DNA of 13,640 nt, taken from Thermoplasmatales archaeon. GTDB taxonomy: Archaea; Thermoplasmatota; Thermoplasmata; Methanomassiliicoccales; Methanomethylophilaceae. Each line of letters opens with the position of its first letter. The stretch's first letter is position 1. The stretch lies in the NCBI GenBank assembly GCA_012522645.1, contig JAAYKC010000070.1, forward strand, positions 1 through 13,640, in the 5' to 3' direction. The notes beneath the pieces were generated by a model. It had not been told where the DNA came from and did not search any database. It worked only from the letters and a program-made list of their open reading frames with translations. Below are positions 11,697 to 13,640 of this stretch, in pieces. A program made the translations under genes and the position numbers.

Positions 11697-12737
11697 ATGG
11701 AAAAACTGAGTTGCAAAGAAAGGTTCGAGCGTGCGATGAGATTCCAGGAGGTTGACAGGCCTCCGGTCTGCGGCATGACCACCGCAGCCACGACGGAGCT
11801 CATGGATTATACCGGCGCACCTTGGCCGGAAGTGCATGCAAATGCAAAGCTGATGGCGAAGCTCGGACTCGGTGCCTATCCGTTCCTAAGATTGGAATCG
11901 ATAAGGATACCTTATTGTCTTTCTTATGAAGCAGAGGTGCTCGGAGCCAACGTCAATCTGGGAAAGAAGAACAGCACACCCATGGTCAAAGGGAGCAAAT
12001 ACAGAGACAATTTAAACGCCGATCTGGAGCTGATGGATAAGAAGGAGATGCTGAAGGCAGGCAGGAACCCGGTCATCATAGAAGCATCCAAGATCATCAT
12101 GAAGGATGAATCGAGTAAGGAGCTTCCGACTGTGCTCGGGGTCACCGGCCCCTTCACGATAGCAGGGCACCTGGTGGGGACTGAGAATCTTATTCTCTGG
12201 ACCATAACAGAGAAGGATATGGCCCACAAATACTCCAACTTCGCCTCCGAATACGTCGGCATGTGGCTGGAATATGTGGATCAGAATATGGGATTCGACA
12301 CCATCCAGATGTCGGAGCCCTCTGCATCGTGGGACATGTTATCTCCAGATCTCTTTGACGAGTTCGCCCTGCCTGGTCTGAAGAGGACCTACAAGCGCAT
12401 GGATGACACCATGTCCATCCTCCACATCTGCGGAAACATGTTGCCCATGCTGGACAACATGATCAATACCGGATGCACGGGATGCAGCATAGAAGAGAAG
12501 ACAGACCCGTATCAGGCAGTGAAGAAGGCAAAGGGAAGATCTGCTCTGATCGGTAACGTCGGAGTCGTGCATCCTCTCCTTCAGGGTACTCCGGAGGATG
12601 TCAGAGTGATGACTGAGAAGAGCATCGATGCCGGGTTCAATGTGATCTCTGCAGGATGCGGGCTTTCCGCCCTGATAAAGAAAGAGAACCTTTGGATGAT
12701 GGTGGATACGACGCTAAACCACAAGAAGAAGGGCTGA
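11697..12737 (+). CDS. methylcobamide:coenzyme M methyltransferase, MtaA/MtbA family
   Basis: 346-residue member of the uroporphyrinogen-decarboxylase-like family that moves a methyl group from a methylated corrinoid protein to coenzyme M, the entry to methyl-coenzyme M reductase in methyl-dependent methanogenesis. The N-terminus KERFERAMRFQEVDRPPV is typical. The catalytic zinc ligands are visible: His243 and Cys245 in LHICGN and Cys321 in ISAGCGLS. VTGPFTIAGHLVG (149-161) and MSEPSASWDMLSPDLF (205-220) also match MtaA/MtbA. Whether it serves methanol, methylamine or methylthiol corrinoid proteins cannot be read from sequence, and no corrinoid protein gene is adjacent. ATG 11697 is chosen over GTG 11688, because the GTG belongs to the SD-like GAGGAAGTGATC. 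Preceded by 140 nt with a candidate operator; followed by a bidirectional terminator. Confidence 0.88.
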   Translation: MEKLSCKERFERAMRFQEVDRPPVCGMTTAATTELMDYTGAPWPEVHANAKLMAKLGLGAYPFLRLESIRIPYCLSYEAEVLGANVNLGKKNSTPMVKGSKYRDNLNADLELMDKKEMLKAGRNPVIIEASKIIMKDESSKELPTVLGVTGPFTIAGHLVGTENLILWTITEKDMAHKYSNFASEYVGMWLEYVDQNMGFDTIQMSEPSASWDMLSPDLFDEFALPGLKRTYKRMDDTMSILHICGNMLPMLDNMINTGCTGCSIEEKTDPYQAVKKAKGRSALIGNVGVVHPLLQGTPEDVRVMTEKSIDAGFNVISAGCGLSALIKKENLWMMVDTTLNHKKKG

Positions 12738-12780
12738 AACAAAAAAAACGGGTCCCGCTCATTGCGGGACTCGGATATTT
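12738..12780. terminator. bidirectional terminator between methyltransferase and HTH regulator genes
   Basis: The stem CGGGTCCCGC/GCGGGACTCG (12749-12758 with 12764-12773) has 10 pairs including one G-T and a 5-nt TCATT loop. On the plus strand it is followed by GATATTTTT; on the minus strand by GTTTTTTTTG (from the A run 12741-12748). It fills the 43-nt gap between the two convergent stop codons, as expected for a shared terminator. Confidence 0.75.
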
Positions 12781-13488
12781 TTAACTCTGCTTCATATTAT
12801 CCAGATTATTCATGGCATGAGATATCACCAGCCTCCGTTCCGCATCCCTCAATGACACGCTGAGAGTGGATTTGGAGCAGTCAGCCAGTTTAGCAAGGTC
12901 CTCCAGGGAGATCCTCCTCGGTACATCGTAGTATCCCGCTTGGTAAGCCAAATAAACGTATTCCTCCTGCTTATCGGTAAGGACGGACTCCAGTTCCACA
13001 TCACATGAGGATATCTTTTTCACACCGTAACCTTCGGCCCTCATCCTGCTGATAAACTTGTTCATGACAACCTTATTGGGTGCGAGGATCCTCCAGTCTA
13101 TTATATTGTCATCCTGAGGTATCGCGGACAGAAGGAAGCATTCCGATTCAGAAACGATCTTGGCAAGATCGCAGTTATTGTTCAGGACCATCACCATGCT
13201 TTGAGCCTTCGATATCTTCACAGCGGCAGCCTCTCCGTATTCGCTCTTGTGTTGGTTCACCCTGTCTGCGATATCGGAATGCGTTCTATCCAGATCCGTC
13301 AGCCTGATAAGGGAGTATCCCATCGAATCGACCAGCGGGGCACATTGGGTTATCTCGACCCTCAGTCCCTTCTCTTCCTCCACATCTATGGGCAGAACCT
13401 TGTGACACGGATGGCCGTCAGGGCGTATCCCGTTCACTCTCCTGTCAATTTCTAAGATAAGATGGTACATGTTCTGCCGGACGAACAT
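12781..13488 (-). CDS. HTH_10 (bacterio-opsin activator-like) transcriptional regulator
   Basis: 235-residue predicted DNA-binding regulator. The C-terminal domain (about 168-222) reads LTDKQEEYVYLAYQAGYYDVPRRISLEDLAKLADCSKSTL with a following recognition helix VSLRDAERRL, the standard archaeal HTH_10 pattern found in Bat/MsvR-unrelated haloarchaeal and methanogen regulators. The N-terminal 165 residues contain mixed alpha/beta sequence with Cys28, Cys49, Cys106, Cys117 and Cys162 and no domain I can name; it probably senses a ligand or redox state. The start is uncertain: ATG 13488 lies inside the palindrome, and ATG 13470 (Met7) would suit a start near 13480. Stop is TAA. Convergent with the methyltransferase gene and divergent from the next gene, it shares its palindrome with the methyltransferase promoter region, so it is a candidate local regulator. 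Confidence 0.8.
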   Translation of the reverse strand: MFVRQNMYHLILEIDRRVNGIRPDGHPCHKVLPIDVEEEKGLRVEITQCAPLVDSMGYSLIRLTDLDRTHSDIADRVNQHKSEYGEAAAVKISKAQSMVMVLNNNCDLAKIVSESECFLLSAIPQDDNIIDWRILAPNKVVMNKFISRMRAEGYGVKKISSCDVELESVLTDKQEEYVYLAYQAGYYDVPRRISLEDLAKLADCSKSTLSVSLRDAERRLVISHAMNNLDNMKQS

Positions 13489-13499
13489 GTTCGTAATCC
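13465..13499. promoter_or_regulatory. tandem palindromic boxes over the regulator start (candidate autoregulatory operator)
   Basis: A perfect 14-bp palindrome ACGAACATGTTCGT (13481-13494) covers ATG 13488. A second, weaker box GTACATGTTC (13465-13474, 9 of 10 bases as in the first) lies with its centre 18 bp away. The strong box and its flank match 11604-11621 upstream of the methyltransferase gene. A repressor bound here would cover the expected transcription start of the regulator gene. Confidence 0.55.
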
Positions 13500-13502
13500 C
13501 AC

Positions 13503-13519
13503 ATAAATATTCTTATAAT
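13503..13519. promoter_or_regulatory. AT-rich divergent core promoter
   Basis: ATAAATATTCTTATAAT provides TATA-like elements on both strands: minus-strand ATATTTAT or TTATAAG for the HTH regulator (starts near 13480-13490), and plus-strand elements for the gene at 13571 (start near 13540, giving a leader of about 30 nt). Exact use cannot be decided from sequence. Confidence 0.45.
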
Positions 13520-13570
13520 GGTTCAAATTCAGAGTCGGATTCCGAGATCCTTGCCCGATGGAGGAATCCA

Positions 13571-13640
13571 ATGATAGATCCTAAAAAGAAAAAGAAAATG
13601 CTGTCCTACAGGTGGGCCATTTTCGGCATAATGGCCGTAG
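13571..13640 (+). CDS. N-terminal fragment of a membrane protein, possibly an MFS-type transporter
   Basis: Only 23 codons are present: MIDPKKKKKMLSYRWAIFGI, then MAV. A lysine-rich cytoplasmic head followed by YRW and a hydrophobic helix is the usual opening of a polytopic transporter, and the YRWxIF start resembles archaeal major facilitator proteins; the family call is tentative. ATG 13571 is supported by GGAGG at 13559-13564 region (sequence GATGGAGGAATCC). It is divergent from the HTH regulator gene, across the shared promoter and operator-like boxes, so it may belong to the same regulon. Confidence 0.45.
   Translation, partial: MIDPKKKKKMLSYRWAIFGIMAV

Noticed and set aside
12330..12450. 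ACATGTT occurrences inside the methyltransferase gene (near 12336 and 12440) as further operator copies
   Set aside because: They match only 6-7 central bases of the box, lie in conserved coding sequence and lack the palindromic flanks.
1..13640. CRISPR arrays, insertion sequences or integration sites
   Set aside because: No regularly spaced repeats, transposase motifs, terminal inverted repeats or tRNA-associated direct repeats were seen; the window reads as core chromosome.

Overview
The window (about 55% G+C) comes from a euryarchaeal methanogen, most likely a member of the Methanomassiliicoccales (Thermoplasmata). The gene set is archaeal: bifunctional FBP aldolase/phosphatase, Hjc resolvase, archaeal AspRS, Trm1, MptD-type dihydroneopterin aldolase and an HTH_10 regulator. 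A MtaA/MtbA-type methylcobamide:coenzyme M methyltransferase points to methyl-based methanogenesis. Of 13 complete genes, 10 stop with TGA, 2 with TAA and 1 with TAG. This TAG avoidance fits a pyrrolysine-using lineage. Many genes have a TATA-like box about 25-33 nt before the start codon, suggesting short-leader or leaderless mRNAs. The taxonomic placement is an inference from gene content.

Layout. 1-1194 (minus): gluconeogenic pair fbp then the start of tpiA, overlapping by 8 nt. 1313-3209 (plus): aspS, then hjc with its own promoter. 3296-4198 (minus): nadA, divergent from mptD (4281-4667, plus). 4668-5133: a non-coding stretch holding a probable mptD terminator, AT-rich promoter sequence and a strongly structured RNA leader. 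5134-8315 (plus): glycine-betaine-type ABC importer proV-proW-proX, tightly packed, with proV preceded by the leader. 8558-11556 (plus): THEP1-family NTPase, trm1 (ATGA overlap) and purA (own TATA box). 11697-12737 (plus): MtaA-like methyltransferase. 12781-13488 (minus): HTH_10 regulator, convergent with the methyltransferase across a bidirectional terminator. 13571-end (plus): start of a membrane protein.

Three points stand out. First, the leader before proV folds into several perfect helices, and its last helix covers the proV Shine-Dalgarno sequence, so it looks like a translational RNA switch of unknown ligand. Second, a 12-bp palindrome within an 18-bp near-identical box lies both upstream of the methyltransferase gene and across the start of the HTH regulator gene, suggesting an autoregulated local circuit controlling methyl metabolism. 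Third, the betaine-binding protein is a circular permutant: its three segments run B-C-A, against A-B-C in the usual family and C-A-B in Bacillus OpuAC. These functional proposals are inferences from sequence alone.
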